DNA of 64,000 nt from Chakrabartia godavariana (GTDB lineage Bacteria; Pseudomonadota; Alphaproteobacteria; Sphingomonadales; Sphingomonadaceae). Positions 34,795 to 46,301 of this stretch are shown piece by piece. Below the pieces are notes generated by a model. It ran no database searches and had not been told where the DNA came from. It worked only from the letters and a program-made list of their open reading frames with translations. The position numbers and the translations under genes are program-made. Every line of letters starts with the position of its first letter. The first letter of the stretch is position 1. The stretch is taken from the NCBI GenBank assembly GCA_005518185.1, contig RKSN01000002.1, forward strand, positions 558,001-622,000. Direction: 5' to 3'.

Positions 34795-36054
34795 TCAATA
34801 TCCTGTTTTAACCGCCGAAATGAGCTTGGCGAGCAGCCCGCCTTTGGCAGTGCGCACCACGCTTTGATGTTCAGGCATAATCACGCGCAGGTCGATCGGG
34901 TCCGACGCGGCATAATGAACAAGCCCGGCAAGCGTTGCAAAGCCCGGTCCACTATGGGCATCAGGCAGGCCGAGCAGCCCGCGCGGGCGCCCCACCCGGA
35001 CGGCACGGCCAAGCACGCCCTGTACGTAATCCGCCATCCCCTTCAGCTCTGCGCCACCGCCGGTCAGCACGACCTGTCGCCCAACGGGCCCGGCAAAGCC
35101 CAGGTCCTTCAGCGCCTTTGCGATCTCGCCAACCAGATGCTCCAGACGCTGCCGGATGACGGCGATCAGCTGGGCGCGCGTAATGCGATGGCTTTCGCCT
35201 TCGTCTTCAGCGGAGAGCGGCGCGACATCGATCATGTCATGATTGTCGCGCGGGCTCGCCGTGGCGGAGCCGTAGAAGCACTTCATGCGCTCGGCCTGAT
35301 TGCGCCGCGCACCAAAGGCCGAGGCAATATCGTCGGTGATGTCCGCTGCACCGAAGGGAATGGAAGTGAGACCGACGAGCATGCCCCCGGCAAAAAGCGA
35401 AACATTGGTGACGCCGCCGCCAATCTCCACGAGCGCTACGCCGAGTTCCCGCTCCTCTTCGGAGAGGACGGCCATGCCGGTTGCGACCGGGGAGGCGACG
35501 ATCGACTTGACCTCCAGATGCGCGCTGCGCACGCACAGGTCGATGTTCCGGACGGGCGATCCGTCGGCGCAGACGACGTGGATGTCGACACCCAGCGTGT
35601 CAGCATGAAGGCCGAGCGGGCGCTTCACCCCCTGGAGCCCGTCGAGCGTGTACAGGGTCGGCTGTGCATGGAGGATCATCCGGCCGTCGGGATCGAGCGA
35701 ATTGCGGCCGGCCGCCAGCAGTTCGTCAATATCGTCCTGCTCGATCCGGTGGCCACCCAGTTCGACCTCAACCGAGGCAATGTCGCTGACCAGCCCGCCG
35801 GCCGAAAAGCCGACCCACACGTCCTCAATGCTGAGGCCTGCGATCCGTTCCGCCTGCTCCACTGCTTCACGAATGGCGCGCTCGGTGGCGTCCATGTCCG
35901 CGATATAGCCGCGGCGGACGCCTTTGCTCTCGCGCTGCCCCGTGCCGAGCACCTGAATGTCGCCACTGTCCGAGACGTCGGCGATGAGCGCCGACACCTT
36001 CCAGGATCCGATATCGAGAGCAGTGATGAGCCCGGACGTTTTGACTGCGGCCAT
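34795..36054 (-). CDS. ftsA: Cell division protein FtsA
   Basis: 419 residues from ATG 36054 (AGGGAG upstream; the longer frame overlaps ftsQ). Actin-like ATPase that ties FtsZ filaments to the inner membrane and recruits later divisome proteins. Phosphate-1 motif TALDIGSWKVSALIAD (~12), EIGGGVTNVSLFAGG (~205), QVVLTGGGAELKGM (~330), and a C-terminal amphipathic membrane helix GGLLAKLISAVK. It starts 10 bases after ftsQ. Confidence 0.97.
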   Translation of the reverse strand: MAAVKTSGLITALDIGSWKVSALIADVSDSGDIQVLGTGQRESKGVRRGYIADMDATERAIREAVEQAERIAGLSIEDVWVGFSAGGLVSDIASVEVELGGHRIEQDDIDELLAAGRNSLDPDGRMILHAQPTLYTLDGLQGVKRPLGLHADTLGVDIHVVCADGSPVRNIDLCVRSAHLEVKSIVASPVATGMAVLSEEERELGVALVEIGGGVTNVSLFAGGMLVGLTSIPFGAADITDDIASAFGARRNQAERMKCFYGSATASPRDNHDMIDVAPLSAEDEGESHRITRAQLIAVIRQRLEHLVGEIAKALKDLGFAGPVGRQVVLTGGGAELKGMADYVQGVLGRAVRVGRPRGLLGLPDAHSGPGFATLAGLVHYAASDPIDLRVIMPEHQSVVRTAKGGLLAKLISAVKTGY

Positions 36055-36064
36055 GTCTTTCTCC

Positions 36065-37000
36065 CTAAAGATCCGCCGACGTTGTGTCGGCTGTGGTTGC
36101 GGTCTGCGCCGGGACAACAGGTTCCGGAATGGCCCCGTTGTTGCGCTTCAGGCGGACAACAAATTTTGACGGGTCCCGCATGTCGAAACGGACGAAGCCG
36201 CGACCCAGAAGACGCTGCGTCCCATCGATCCGCGCAAAGCGCTTGAGCGCGTTTGCCGCGATATCCTGCCCTTCGGGAAGCGCAAGCACTTCGCCCGATT
36301 CAAACCGCAGGTCCCAACGGCGATTGCCCACCCAGGTCGCCCCGGCAAGCATCGGCTTCAGCGCCGGAACGCTGTCCATCAGCTCATCCAGATCTTCAAT
36401 CTGGCGGTTGGCGTTTGGCCCGATGACCAGCGGCAGATCAGGGATCGCACTGGGATCAACGCGTTCCAGCTCCACGCCCGTCCCGTCGATCAGCGACAGT
36501 TTCTGGTTGTTCTGCCAGACCGCCGCTGGCTTGCGCTCGACAATGTCCACGACGAGCGTGTCGGGCCAGCGCCGCGAGATGCGGGCATCCTGAATCCAGC
36601 CATATTGCAACAGCTGCGCCCGCACCTTGTCCAGATCGACCAAGGGCATCGCCATCGAATGCTGGTCGAGCGCGACGGCATAGACCGTGAGCGAGTCCAT
36701 CCGGTCAAGGCCCTTCACTTCGACCCGCTTCACCTTGAAGCCGGCGCGGCCCGCCACCTGGCCCATTTCGGTCCCGACAAATTGCGGCACCCCTGCATAG
36801 ACGCTTGCCGTCACGATCGTCCCGGCGATGAGGACGATAGTTGCACCCGTCATCACCCGCTCGATCGTCTCGGCCTTTACGGGCACATATTTCCAGAACT
36901 TCTCGGTCCAGATCGCCCGACGGGATTTCGGCTTGCGGCTGCCGCTGCGCGTCACCGGGCGCTTGACCTGTCCGCGCGTGACCTTGGTGGTTCCCTTCAC
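36065..37000 (-). CDS. ftsQ: Cell division protein FtsQ
   Basis: 311 residues. A basic cytoplasmic tail (~1-38), one membrane helix (~47-70, VMTGATIVLIAGTIVTASVY), a periplasmic POTRA domain beginning FKVKRVEVKGLDRM (~90) and the FtsQ beta domain with WVGNRRWDLRFESGEVLALP (~220). It links FtsB/FtsL to the early divisome. The C-terminus is a short Pro/Thr-rich tail. The start overlaps the ddl stop by 4 bases. Confidence 0.95.
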   Translation of the reverse strand: MKGTTKVTRGQVKRPVTRSGSRKPKSRRAIWTEKFWKYVPVKAETIERVMTGATIVLIAGTIVTASVYAGVPQFVGTEMGQVAGRAGFKVKRVEVKGLDRMDSLTVYAVALDQHSMAMPLVDLDKVRAQLLQYGWIQDARISRRWPDTLVVDIVERKPAAVWQNNQKLSLIDGTGVELERVDPSAIPDLPLVIGPNANRQIEDLDELMDSVPALKPMLAGATWVGNRRWDLRFESGEVLALPEGQDIAANALKRFARIDGTQRLLGRGFVRFDMRDPSKFVVRLKRNNGAIPEPVVPAQTATTADTTSADL

Positions 37001-37920
37001 GCCAGCGCCTCCTTCACAAGGATATCGACGAGTTGCTCATAGGAAATTCCGACCTGCTTCGCCTGTTCGGGCACCAGGCTGAGCGGCGTCATGCCGGGCT
37101 GGGTGTTAACCTCCAGCAGGAAGACACCGTCCACACCCTGCGTATCATCCCAGCGGAAATCGGACCGGGACGCCCCCTTGCAACCGAGAACGCGGTGCGC
37201 CTGAAGTGCCCAGCCCATCATCGCCTCGGCAACATCGTCCGGGATTTGCGCGGGGCAGATATGGTCGGTCTTGCCGTCGGTATATTTGGCTTCGAAATCA
37301 TAAAAGCCGCTCTTGGGCTGAAGTTCGGTCACGCACAGTGCGCGATCCCCCAGAACCGCAACGGTCAATTCCCGACCCCGGATGAACGGTTCGGCGAGAA
37401 GCGTGTCAAACTGCTGCCACGGGCCGGCGACTTCGCGCCCGATCGGATTGCCGTAGTTCGAGGAATCGGTGACGATGGCGACCCCCACGGACGAGCCTTC
37501 ATTGACCGGCTTCAGCACATAAGGCCGGGGAAGCGGGTCATTGTTGAAGAGCGATGCGCTCTCCACCACCATACCCCCGGGCATCGGAATGCCATGCGGC
37601 ACGAGCGCGGCCTTGGTCAGCTGCTTGTCGATCGCAATGACCGAGGTGGCGAGGCCCGAATGCGTGTATTTGAGACCCATCAGGTCCATCATGCCCTGCA
37701 CTGTGCCGTCTTCGCCGGGCGTTCCGTGAAGCGCGTTGAAAACGACGTCCGGCTTCACCTCTGACAGGCGGACGGCGATATTGCGATCCATGTCGATCCG
37801 CGTCACGCGGTAGCCCACGCGTTCCAGCGCATCGGCGACGCCCGCACCGGTGATGAGCGAGACTTCGCGTTCGGAAGACCATCCTCCCATCAGGACCGCG
37901 ACGTGGATGGGCGTACTCAT
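36997..37920 (-). CDS. ddl: D-alanine--D-alanine ligase
   Basis: 307 residues from ATG 37920, overlapping the murB stop (ATGA). ATP-grasp enzyme that makes the D-Ala-D-Ala dipeptide added by MurF. Motifs: VLMGGWSSEREVSL (~10), HGTPGEDGTVQGMMDLM (~65), KPVNEGSSVGV (~140) and the metal-binding LEVNTQPGMTPLS (~270). Order between murB and ftsQ is the usual one for alphaproteobacterial dcw clusters. Confidence 0.96.
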   Translation of the reverse strand: MSTPIHVAVLMGGWSSEREVSLITGAGVADALERVGYRVTRIDMDRNIAVRLSEVKPDVVFNALHGTPGEDGTVQGMMDLMGLKYTHSGLATSVIAIDKQLTKAALVPHGIPMPGGMVVESASLFNNDPLPRPYVLKPVNEGSSVGVAIVTDSSNYGNPIGREVAGPWQQFDTLLAEPFIRGRELTVAVLGDRALCVTELQPKSGFYDFEAKYTDGKTDHICPAQIPDDVAEAMMGWALQAHRVLGCKGASRSDFRWDDTQGVDGVFLLEVNTQPGMTPLSLVPEQAKQVGISYEQLVDILVKEALA

Positions 37921-38816
37921 GCCGGTTTGCCTACTCTTTGGATTTCCCATTCGAGCGTGACGCCCGATTTGTCTCTCACGCGGCGACGGACTTCCTCGCC
38001 CAGTGCCTCAATGTCTGCGCTGGTGGCGTCGCCGACATTGATCAGGAAGTTGGTGTGCTTTTCAGACACCTGCGCGCCACCGATCTGCAGGCCGCGACAG
38101 CCCGCCTGATCGACCAGTTGCCATGCCTTCTGGCCGTCCGGGTTCTTGAACGTCGATCCGCCCGTCTTGGACCGCAGCGGCTGCGATGCCTCGCGGCTCG
38201 CCGAGATGCGGTCCATCTCCGCCTGAATGTCGGCCGGGTCGGCAGCGTGCCCCCTGAACGTCGCCGAAATCACGGTCGCGCCTTCGGGCAGTTCGGAATG
38301 GCGATAGGTGTAGCCAAGATCAGACAGGGACAGCGTCGTGCGTTCTCCGGACCGCAGAACCACGTCGCATTCGACGAGGACGTCCTTCACCTCACGGCCA
38401 TAAGCGCCGCCATTCATGCGAACGAAGCCGCCAACCGTCCCAGGGATCGAGCGCAGGAATTCCAGCCCGCCGATGCCTGCATCGCGTGCGGTTGAGGAGA
38501 CCAGAATGCCACTCGCCCCGCCGCCGCAACGCAGCGTGAGCGGCGCCACGACCGACACGTCGGCAAACGCCTTGCCGAGCCGGATGACCACGCCCGCAAC
38601 ACCGCCGTCGCGTACGATCAGGTTGGACCCAAGACCCAGCGCCATGACCGGCATGGCAGGATCAAGCGCAGCCAGAAAGGCGGACAGATCCTCCGCGTCC
38701 TTCGGCTCAAACAGCCATTCCGCCGTACCGCCCGCCTTGAACCAGACGAGCGGCGCCAGCGGCGCATCCGCCGTCAGCTTTCCGCGCACCGGGGGCAAGG
38801 CAAGCGCTGTCGTCAC
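37917..38816 (-). CDS. murB: UDP-N-acetylenolpyruvoylglucosamine reductase
   Basis: 299 residues from GTG 38816, which overlaps the murC stop (GTGA); upstream in-frame codons belong to murC. FAD enzyme that reduces UDP-GlcNAc-enolpyruvate to UDP-MurNAc. FAD domain residues [10 protein letters not shown] (~23) and [13 protein letters not shown] (~60), [18 protein letters not shown] (~130) and the catalytic serine loop GGSTFKNP (~228). The length fits the type I/II intermediate seen in proteobacteria. Confidence 0.96.
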   Translation of the reverse strand: MTTALALPPVRGKLTADAPLAPLVWFKAGGTAEWLFEPKDAEDLSAFLAALDPAMPVMALGLGSNLIVRDGGVAGVVIRLGKAFADVSVVAPLTLRCGGGASGILVSSTARDAGIGGLEFLRSIPGTVGGFVRMNGGAYGREVKDVLVECDVVLRSGERTTLSLSDLGYTYRHSELPEGATVISATFRGHAADPADIQAEMDRISASREASQPLRSKTGGSTFKNPDGQKAWQLVDQAGCRGLQIGGAQVSEKHTNFLINVGDATSADIEALGEEVRRRVRDKSGVTLEWEIQRVGKPA

Positions 38817-40219
38817 CCGCGCACCGCCTTGATCGCGTCGGCCAAACCCGCCGCCCATTTGGTGATATCGCCTGCGCCAAGGCAGACGACCATGTCGCCG
38901 GGTCGGCCCTGTTCGGCGATGACAGCAGCAAGTGCGGCGGCGTCGGCAATTTCGGCCGCAGCATGATGGCCGCGGCGCTTGAGGTTGCTGACGAGCGCTC
39001 CCGCGCTCACGCCCTCCAGCGGCGCCTCCCCGGCCGCATAGACCGGCGCCACATAAACGATATCGGCATCGTTGAAGCAGGAGGCGAATTCATCCATCAG
39101 GCCGCCGAGACGCGTGTAGCGATGCGGCTGGCAGACCGCGATCACACGGCCCTGCGCGCCTTCCCGCGCGGCCGACAGAACCGCGCGGATTTCAACGGGG
39201 TGGTGGCCATAATCGTCGATGACCGTGATGCCATCGATGTCGCCCACCTTGGTAAAGCGGCGCTTGACGCCGCCGAAGCTTGCAAAGCCGCGCTGGATGT
39301 CGGTGTCCGACATGCCCATTTCCAGCCCGACCGCGATCGCAGCGAGCGCGTTCTGGACATTGTGCCGGCCGGGCATGGGCAATTCGATGCCCTCAATCGT
39401 CCGCTGCGATCCGTCGCGCGACCGGACGATGACGTCGAAGCGGTTGCCACCCGGAAACGGGGTCACATTTTCGCCGCGCACGTCGGCCTGGGCGGAAAAG
39501 CCATAGGTCATGATCCGGCGGTCCCGGATGCGCGGGATGATCGCCTGCACTTCAGGATGGTCGAGACAGAGGATGGCGAGCCCGTAAAAGGGCACGTTCT
39601 CGATGAACTCGACAAAAGCCTTCTTCACCGCATCGAACGAGCCATAGTGATCGAGATGTTCGGGATCGATATTTGTGACGACCGCGATCGTTCCATCAAG
39701 CCGCAGGAAGGAGCCGTCGCTTTCATCGGCTTCCACAACCATCCAGTCGCTGTCACCGAGGCGCGCGTTGGAGCCATAGCTGTTGATGATGCCGCCATTG
39801 ATCACGGTCGGGTCAACGCCGCCTGCATCAAGCATGGCCGCGATCATCGACGTCGTGGTCGTCTTGCCATGCGTGCCCGCGACCGCGACCGTCGATTTGA
39901 GGCGCATGAGCTCCGCCAGCATTTCGGCACGGCGGACAATCGGGATGCGGCGCTCCAGAGCGGCTTCGACTTCGGGGTTGCCGCGCTTCACGGCCGTCGA
40001 GGTGACGACGACAGCCGCATCGCCCAGATTTTCGGCCGCATGGCCGATCATGACCTTGATGCCCTTCTTGCGCAGGCCTTCCACGACATAGCTTTCGGCA
40101 ATGTCGGTGCCCTGCACCGAATAGCCGAGATTGTGCATCACTTCGGCAATGCCCGACATGCCGATGCCGCCAATGCCGATGAAGTGGACGGTGCCGATGC
40201 TGGTGGGAACCGCCTTCAT
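38813..40219 (-). CDS. murC: UDP-N-acetylmuramate--L-alanine ligase
   Basis: 468 residues. First Mur ligase, adding L-Ala to UDP-MurNAc. N-terminal Rossmann-like [14 protein letters not shown] (~14), ATP loop [11 protein letters not shown] (~114), [11 protein letters not shown] (~170) and the C-terminal [10 protein letters not shown] (~343). The ATG overlaps the murG stop by 4 bases. Confidence 0.97.
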   Translation of the reverse strand: MKAVPTSIGTVHFIGIGGIGMSGIAEVMHNLGYSVQGTDIAESYVVEGLRKKGIKVMIGHAAENLGDAAVVVTSTAVKRGNPEVEAALERRIPIVRRAEMLAELMRLKSTVAVAGTHGKTTTTSMIAAMLDAGGVDPTVINGGIINSYGSNARLGDSDWMVVEADESDGSFLRLDGTIAVVTNIDPEHLDHYGSFDAVKKAFVEFIENVPFYGLAILCLDHPEVQAIIPRIRDRRIMTYGFSAQADVRGENVTPFPGGNRFDVIVRSRDGSQRTIEGIELPMPGRHNVQNALAAIAVGLEMGMSDTDIQRGFASFGGVKRRFTKVGDIDGITVIDDYGHHPVEIRAVLSAAREGAQGRVIAVCQPHRYTRLGGLMDEFASCFNDADIVYVAPVYAAGEAPLEGVSAGALVSNLKRRGHHAAAEIADAAALAAVIAEQGRPGDMVVCLGAGDITKWAAGLADAIKAVRG

Positions 40220-41370
40220 GCTGACGCTCCTGCAAGGCGCGTTGCGCTCGCTGTCAGACCAACGGCCTGCGGCGCCACCGGCCGATCCAGATTTTCGACC
40301 ATGTCCGCCAGATCGCGCGTGGCATTGGGTCGGCCAATGCCGCGCGCACGGCCCGCCGCATTGGTCAGCCCTTCGGGATCGAGGCCCAGTTTCTGCATCT
40401 GCTTTGCGAGTTCCTTTGCGGTGAAGCGGGACTGCGGAATCGATCGGGCGCCGCCCGCTGCCACGATTTCGCGTGCGTTTGCAGTCTGGTGGTCGTCCGT
40501 CGCGCTCGGCAGCGGGACGAGGATCGCCGGACGCCCCGCACAGGTGAGCTCGGCCAGCGTCGACGCCCCTGCGCGCGCGATCACGAGATGCGCCCAGGCC
40601 AGCCGGTCAGGCAGGTCGTTCAGATAAGTGGCGAGGTCGGCTGCAATCCCCAGATTGGCATAGTGCGCGCGGACGCGATCAATATCTTCGGCGCGGCATT
40701 GCTGCGTGACCTGCAGCCGACGGCGCAGCGCGACGGGCAGCATCGCAAGGCCATCGGGCACGACATCGGACAGCACGGTGGCGCCTTGGCTTCCCCCCAC
40801 GACGAGGACGCGGAACACGCCCTGTTCAGTCAGCGCGGGATAGGGCTGCTCCCGCAGCGCACAGACTTCGGCACGGACGGGATTGCCGACGAGCCACGTC
40901 TTGCCGAGATGCTTTTCGGCCAAACGTTCGATCTGCGGGAAAGAGACCGCGATTGCATCGACGCGTGAGGCGACGAGACGGTTCACGCGACCCAGAACGG
41001 CATTCTGTTCATGGACAGCCGTGCGGATACCGGCCGACCGCGCGGCAAGCAGGGCGGGGAACGCCGGATAGCCACCAAAGCCGATCACGGCGGCAGGCTG
41101 GAACGTCTCAAACAGGCGCAGCGCCATGGTGCGGCCCGCCATGATCGCCTTTGCGCCCGCAAACCAGGTCATCGGGTTCTTGGTAATCCGCCCGGCGGGC
41201 AGGATGTGCGTCTGCACGCCATCGAAGAGGCCCGGAATGCGCGCGCCGCGTTCATCGGTGATCAGCGCGACGCGGTGCCCGCGCTTGGTCAGTTCCTCCG
41301 CCAGCGCATGCGCGGGCATCATGTGCCCGCCCGTGCCGCCCGCTGCGAGGACGAAATGGCGCTCGCTCAT
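40216..41370 (-). CDS. murG: UDP-GlcNAc:undecaprenyl-PP-MurNAc-pentapeptide GlcNAc transferase
   Basis: 384 residues from ATG 41370, overlapping the ftsW stop. Membrane-associated GT28 enzyme that converts lipid I to lipid II. N-terminal [19 protein letters not shown] (~8), [14 protein letters not shown] (~95), [16 protein letters not shown] (~190) and the UDP-GlcNAc region [20 protein letters not shown] (~262). The C-terminus extends ~20 residues beyond the E. coli protein. Confidence 0.96.
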   Translation of the reverse strand: MSERHFVLAAGGTGGHMMPAHALAEELTKRGHRVALITDERGARIPGLFDGVQTHILPAGRITKNPMTWFAGAKAIMAGRTMALRLFETFQPAAVIGFGGYPAFPALLAARSAGIRTAVHEQNAVLGRVNRLVASRVDAIAVSFPQIERLAEKHLGKTWLVGNPVRAEVCALREQPYPALTEQGVFRVLVVGGSQGATVLSDVVPDGLAMLPVALRRRLQVTQQCRAEDIDRVRAHYANLGIAADLATYLNDLPDRLAWAHLVIARAGASTLAELTCAGRPAILVPLPSATDDHQTANAREIVAAGGARSIPQSRFTAKELAKQMQKLGLDPEGLTNAAGRARGIGRPNATRDLADMVENLDRPVAPQAVGLTASATRLAGASA

Positions 41371-42584
41371 CGGTTGCTCCACTTCACGACATAGGGTGAG
41401 CGCGTAAGATAAGGGTTCTTCCGGGTGAAAGCGAGCAGCAGGCCAAAGCCAAGGCACAGGGCAATCAGCGACGATCCCCCATAGCTGATGAACGGAAGCG
41501 TCATCCCCTTGGACGGCGCAATGCCCACGTTCACGGCCATGTTGATCATCGCCTGTGCCGTGAACTGGGTGATGAGGCCACCCGCCGCGAGGATCAGGAA
41601 CGGATCATCCTCATCAAGCAGCTTCACAAAGACGCGCACGGCCATCGCAATGAAGATGCCAAGGATGGCGAGGCAGGCCAGCAGGCCGAATTCCTCACCA
41701 ATGACGGAGAAGATATAGTCTGTATGCGCTTCCGGCAGACGGAACTTCATTTCGCCGCCACCGGGGCCGGTGCCGAACAGGCCGCCTGCCGTGATCGTCG
41801 CATGGGCGCTGTCGGTCTGGTACGTGTCCCCGCTCTGGAACAGGAAGTTGTTGATGCGCTGGGTCGCCACCGGATAAAAAAGATACGCCGCCGTGATGCC
41901 AACGCCGCCAATGCCCGACAGCGTGCCAACCGCACGCCAGGACAGCCCGGTGATCATCACCATCGCGAACCACATCGAACAAAAGACGATGGTCTGTCCG
42001 AAGTCGGGCTGCAGCATCAGAAGAACGGCAATGACGCCGGTCACCGCGCCGGAGATCGGCACGACCGGGAGGCTCTTGTCCTGCGACTTGAGCGACAGGA
42101 GCCAGGCAATGGCCACAACGTAGAATGGCTTCAGGAATTCAGACGGCTGGAATTGCGAAATTCCCACGCCAAGCCAGCGCGTTGAGCCGTTCCGTTCAAA
42201 TCCGATGAGAGGCACCAGCGCCAGACAGACCGCAAAGATGCCCGCCATGACAAGGCCGAACCGGCGCGCGCTCTGCTGCGGCATCATCGACGTCCCGATC
42301 ATGATGGGGACGCCCACGCACACCCAAAGGAGCTGGCGCCAGAAATAGTGCAGCGGGGAAAGGGTGAAGCCCACGTCCGAATAACGATGCGCCGAAGCCG
42401 GGGACGCTGCCGCAACAGCGATCAGGCCAATGGACAGGAGGACGGCAACCAGCAGCAACAGCACGCGGTCGATTTCCCAGAACCACAGGCCAACCGCCGA
42501 CCGGTCGGATCGGCCGAGGCGCGTGACGCGGGGCTTGGCCGCAGGCTGGGCTGGCACGTTCAGGACACCGGTGGTCGTGGTCAT
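41367..42584 (-). CDS. ftsW: Septal peptidoglycan polymerase FtsW (SEDS)
   Basis: 405 residues with about ten hydrophobic helices. SEDS glycosyltransferase that polymerises lipid II at the septum with FtsI. An N-terminal cytoplasmic tail (~1-30) is followed by RSSxx-free but typical segments: RWLGVGISQFQPSEFLKPF (~132), LMLQPDFGQTIV (~190), HTDYIFSVIGEEFGLLAC (~285) and the GMTLPFISYGGSSLIALC signature (~360). The start overlaps the murD stop by 4 bases. Confidence 0.97.
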   Translation of the reverse strand: MTTTTGVLNVPAQPAAKPRVTRLGRSDRSAVGLWFWEIDRVLLLLVAVLLSIGLIAVAAASPASAHRYSDVGFTLSPLHYFWRQLLWVCVGVPIMIGTSMMPQQSARRFGLVMAGIFAVCLALVPLIGFERNGSTRWLGVGISQFQPSEFLKPFYVVAIAWLLSLKSQDKSLPVVPISGAVTGVIAVLLMLQPDFGQTIVFCSMWFAMVMITGLSWRAVGTLSGIGGVGITAAYLFYPVATQRINNFLFQSGDTYQTDSAHATITAGGLFGTGPGGGEMKFRLPEAHTDYIFSVIGEEFGLLACLAILGIFIAMAVRVFVKLLDEDDPFLILAAGGLITQFTAQAMINMAVNVGIAPSKGMTLPFISYGGSSLIALCLGFGLLLAFTRKNPYLTRSPYVVKWSNR

Positions 42585-43858
42585 GCAAGTGCCTCCACAG
42601 CGGCGCGGAAGGCATCGCCGCGCGCTTCAAAATCCCGGAACTGATCAAACGAGGCGCAGGCGGGCGACAACAGGACTACCTCGCCACGCGCTGCCGCAGC
42701 CGCCGCCTGCTGGACGGCCGCCTCAAGTGTGACGCTGTTGGTCACCGGCATATGCGGCGCGAGCAGCTGCGCGAACATCGGGCCCGCCTCACCAATCGTA
42801 TACGCGGCTTTCACATGGCTGAAATGCGGGGCGCAGGCATCAAGCTCATCCGTCTTCGCCAGCCCGCCCAGAATCCAGTGGATGGCCGGATAGGCGGCCA
42901 ACGCAGGCGCCGTCGAGGTCGGGTTGGTCGCCTTGGAGTCGTTCACGAACAGCACGCCGCTGCGTTCTGCAACGCGTTCCATCCGATGCGGCAGACCGCC
43001 AAAGGATGTGAGTGCCGCATCGACCGCCGCGTCATCGATGCCAAGGGCTGTCGCGACCGCGCGGGCGCATGCAACGTTCTGCGCATTGTGGGGGCCCTGC
43101 AGCGCTGGCCAGGCCGACTGGTCGCCTGCGTCCCCGGACGCGACGCGATACAGCTTGTGATTGATGCGGCTGGCAATCATGCGCGTGGGATCGTCTTCGG
43201 TCGCGATCACCGCGATCTGGTCGACATGCTGGAGCGTGAACAGACGTTCCTTCGCGGCGGCATAGTCGGCAAAACCGTCATAGCGGTCGAGATGGTCGGG
43301 CGTGATGTTGGTGAGCACCGCAACGTCGCATGCAAGGCTGTGCGTCAGGTCAATCTGGTAGCTCGACAGTTCGAGCACATAGACCCCGCCTTCGGGAAGC
43401 GGCTCCTGCGACAGGATCGGGAGGCCGATATTGCCACCCAGCCGCGCCGGGATGCCCGCCGCTTCAATGATGTGGTGGATGAGCGCCGTCGTCGTCGACT
43501 TGCCGTTGGTACCGGTGATGCCGACAACCTTGTGCGACGGCAGCGTCGGCCGCGCCAGAGCGAAGAGCTCGATATCGCCGATCAGCGGAACACCCGCACC
43601 ATGCGCGCGGTCGGCGATCGGATGGCGGTTGATCGGCACGCCGGGCGAGACAACGACCCCGTCAAAACCGCTGAGATCGGCCTCAAGCAGATCGCCGAGT
43701 GCCACCCCTTCCGGAACCTGGGCGCGGGCATCTTCCCGGTCATCCCAGGCAAGAACGTGCGCCCCGCTCGCCGCCAATGCCGCAACAGTGGCAAGGCCCG
43801 ACCTTGCCAGGCCGAGCACTGCGTAGCGTTTTCCACGAAAGGCGTCGGATGTGATCAT
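42581..43858 (-). CDS. murD: UDP-N-acetylmuramoylalanine--D-glutamate ligase
   Basis: 425 residues from ATG 43858, which overlaps the mraY stop (ATGA); the longer frame is antisense-type extension across mraY. It adds D-Glu to UDP-MurNAc-L-Ala. N-terminal [15 protein letters not shown] (~14), ATP loop [17 protein letters not shown] (~110), [13 protein letters not shown] (~178) and VNDSKATNP (~310). Confidence 0.96.
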   Translation of the reverse strand: MITSDAFRGKRYAVLGLARSGLATVAALAASGAHVLAWDDREDARAQVPEGVALGDLLEADLSGFDGVVVSPGVPINRHPIADRAHGAGVPLIGDIELFALARPTLPSHKVVGITGTNGKSTTTALIHHIIEAAGIPARLGGNIGLPILSQEPLPEGGVYVLELSSYQIDLTHSLACDVAVLTNITPDHLDRYDGFADYAAAKERLFTLQHVDQIAVIATEDDPTRMIASRINHKLYRVASGDAGDQSAWPALQGPHNAQNVACARAVATALGIDDAAVDAALTSFGGLPHRMERVAERSGVLFVNDSKATNPTSTAPALAAYPAIHWILGGLAKTDELDACAPHFSHVKAAYTIGEAGPMFAQLLAPHMPVTNSVTLEAAVQQAAAAAARGEVVLLSPACASFDQFRDFEARGDAFRAAVEALA

Positions 43859-44925
43859 CTGAGCTTGAGCGTGGAGAGACCGGCAAGGGCAAGAACGAAG
43901 GCGACGATCCAGAAACGGATGACGACGGTCGGTTCGGACCAGCCAAGCTGTTCGAAATGGTGGTGGATTGGCGCCATGCGGAAGACCCGGCGACCCGTGC
44001 GCTTGAACCAGAAGACCTGAATGACGACCGAGAGGGCTTCGACAACGAAGAGCCCGCCGATGATCGCAAGGACGAATTCGTGGTGCGTCGTGACGGCGAC
44101 GGTGCCAAGCGCCCCGCCAAGCGCGAGGCTGCCCGTATCGCCCATGAAGACGGCGGCCGGCGGCGCGTTGAACCAGAGGAAGGCGAGCCCCGCCCCGACA
44201 ATAGCCCCGCACAGGACAGTGAGGTTGCCCGCCCCGGCCACATAGGGGATGCCCAGATAGGCCGCATACTTCGCGTTGCCGACCAGATAGGCGATCATCA
44301 TGAAGGCGATGCAGGCGATGATGACCGGCATGGTCGCAAGACCATCAAGGCCGTCGGTCAGGTTCACGGCGTTGCCGAACGCGACGATCACAAAGGCGCC
44401 GAAGATCACGTAAAGCCAGCCAATGTCGGCGACCGGCCCGTTGATGAAGGGCAAGTAAAGGTCGGTATTGGAATGATAGACAATGAGCGCGGTCGCAAGT
44501 CCGGCGATCGTGAATTCTGCCAGGAGCCGCGCCCGTGCCGACACACCCTTGGTGCTGCGCTTCTTGACCTTGTCATAGTCGTCAAGAAAACCAATCAGCC
44601 CGAAGCCCGCCGTCACGAGCACGCAGGCCCAGACATAGGCGTTCTGGATATCCATCCAGAGCAAGAGCGACAGCCCGACAGCCGTCAGGATCATCAGGCC
44701 GCCCATGGTTGGCGTGCCGACCTTGGCCAGATGCGTCTGCGGACCATCGGAGCGGATGGGCTGCCCCTTGCCCTGACGGACGCGGAGCCAGCCGATGAAT
44801 TTCGGCCCGATGATGAGGCCAATGACCAGCGCGGTGGCAACAGCGCCGCCCGTCCGGAAGGTCAGGTAGCGCATCAGGTTCAGGATACCCGGAAATCCGA
44901 GCTGTTCGGCAATCCAGTAAAGCAT
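43855..44925 (-). CDS. mraY: Phospho-MurNAc-pentapeptide transferase
   Basis: 356 residues with about ten membrane helices. It makes lipid I by moving phospho-MurNAc-pentapeptide to undecaprenyl phosphate. Signature loops: [12 protein letters not shown] (~68), [11 protein letters not shown] (~113, catalytic Asp pair), [10 protein letters not shown] (~188) and [20 protein letters not shown] (~255, MraY signature), with the [12 protein letters not shown] histidine loop at ~317. Its ATG shares one base with the murF stop (TGATG). Confidence 0.97.
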   Translation of the reverse strand: MLYWIAEQLGFPGILNLMRYLTFRTGGAVATALVIGLIIGPKFIGWLRVRQGKGQPIRSDGPQTHLAKVGTPTMGGLMILTAVGLSLLLWMDIQNAYVWACVLVTAGFGLIGFLDDYDKVKKRSTKGVSARARLLAEFTIAGLATALIVYHSNTDLYLPFINGPVADIGWLYVIFGAFVIVAFGNAVNLTDGLDGLATMPVIIACIAFMMIAYLVGNAKYAAYLGIPYVAGAGNLTVLCGAIVGAGLAFLWFNAPPAAVFMGDTGSLALGGALGTVAVTTHHEFVLAIIGGLFVVEALSVVIQVFWFKRTGRRVFRMAPIHHHFEQLGWSEPTVVIRFWIVAFVLALAGLSTLKLR

Positions 44926-46301
44926 CAGTCGTTCCTGCCGGTCAGGGCCTCTACGATGCGGCCGAGGCCGACCGCATTGGAGCCTTTGATAAGGATGGCG
45001 TCACCATCGCGCAGCAACGGCACGATGGTCTCAAGAGCGGTGGCCGCGTCGGGCGCATGGATGACCTTGGTCCGGCCTTCAAGCGCGCGGGCGAGCGGTG
45101 CCATGCCCGGTCCGACGAGAAGCGCAATTTCTACGCCCGCCGCCAGAACCGGATCGACCAGCTCGGCATGGAGCGCTTCGGAATCGGCGCCAAGTTCCCG
45201 CATCTCGCCCAGGACAGCGATCCGCCGCCCGGCGGCTTCCGCGCCGAGGACCGAGAGCGTGGCCCGCATCGAAGCGGAGTTGGCGTTGTAGCTTTCATCG
45301 ATCAGCAAGGCCTGACCGCCGCTGGCCAGAGAGATATGATGCCGGGCACCACGCCCCTTCAGCCCTTCCATCTCGCCCAGAGCCAGGCCAGCCGCCGCAA
45401 GGTCGCCCCCCAGCGCCTGCACCGCCGCGAGGACGGCGAGCGCATTGGACACCCAGTGATCGCCGGGCTGCGACAGGGTGAAGTTCAGTTCCACCCCCGG
45501 AAGGACCGCCGCGATCATCGTGCCGTTTTCGAGCGGAATGACATCGCGCGCACGGACATCGGCACCATCGCCCCGCCCAAAGGTCACTACGCTGGATGCG
45601 TGACGCCGCGCGGCCTCTGCCAGCTGACCGCAATAAGGGGAGTCGAACGGAATGATCGCCGTACCGCCGGGCTCAAGCCCTTCAAAGATTTCCGCCTTCG
45701 CGTCAGCGATGGCCTCAAGCGAGCCGAGGTTTTCGATATGGGCGGGCGCAATGGCCGTGATCAGCGCGACATGCGGGCGGACGAGCCGCGTCAGTGCGGC
45801 GATCTCGCCCTTATGGTTCATGCCCATTTCGAACACGCCAAAGCGAGTCTCGGCGGGCATGCGCGCGAGGCTCAGCGGCACACCCGTGTGATTGTTGTAG
45901 CTCTTGACCGAGCGGTGCACCGGTCCCTTGTTGGCGCGTGCAAGCGCCGCCGCCAGGGCTTCCTTCGTCCCCGTCTTTCCGACGGACCCGGTCACCCCTG
46001 CGACGCGGGCGTCCGTGCGGGCGCGGGCCGCCACGCCCAGTGCGTTGAGCGCCGCCGTCGTATCCGCCACCAGAACATGCGGATGCGCCAGCGGTGTCGA
46101 GACGACCGCACCTGCGGCGCCTTGCGCAAAAGCCCCCTCCGCGAAGCGGTGGCCATCGGTCATCTCACCCTTGAGCGCGATGAACAGATCCCCCGGACCG
46201 ACTTCGCGGCTGTCAAAAGCGACGCCGCTGACCGCAAAATCGTGCGAAGCAGTGCCCCCGGTCGCGCGGGCGATGTCATCCGCTGTCCAGAGCGCCGTCA
46301 C
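44925..46301 (-). CDS. murF: UDP-MurNAc-tripeptide--D-alanyl-D-alanine ligase
   Basis: 458 residues from GTG 46301, chosen because it overlaps the murE stop in the GTGA pattern used throughout this cluster; GTG 46310 is the alternative and adds three residues. It attaches D-Ala-D-Ala. ATP loop [15 protein letters not shown] (~105), [15 protein letters not shown] (~155), [16 protein letters not shown] (~325) and [14 protein letters not shown] near the end. Confidence 0.95.
   Translation of the reverse strand: MTALWTADDIARATGGTASHDFAVSGVAFDSREVGPGDLFIALKGEMTDGHRFAEGAFAQGAAGAVVSTPLAHPHVLVADTTAALNALGVAARARTDARVAGVTGSVGKTGTKEALAAALARANKGPVHRSVKSYNNHTGVPLSLARMPAETRFGVFEMGMNHKGEIAALTRLVRPHVALITAIAPAHIENLGSLEAIADAKAEIFEGLEPGGTAIIPFDSPYCGQLAEAARRHASSVVTFGRGDGADVRARDVIPLENGTMIAAVLPGVELNFTLSQPGDHWVSNALAVLAAVQALGGDLAAAGLALGEMEGLKGRGARHHISLASGGQALLIDESYNANSASMRATLSVLGAEAAGRRIAVLGEMRELGADSEALHAELVDPVLAAGVEIALLVGPGMAPLARALEGRTKVIHAPDAATALETIVPLLRDGDAILIKGSNAVGLGRIVEALTGRND

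Noticed and set aside
38963-40627. 554-codon plus-strand frame across murC/murG
   Set aside because: Antisense to well-defined Mur genes; no Shine-Dalgarno or domain.
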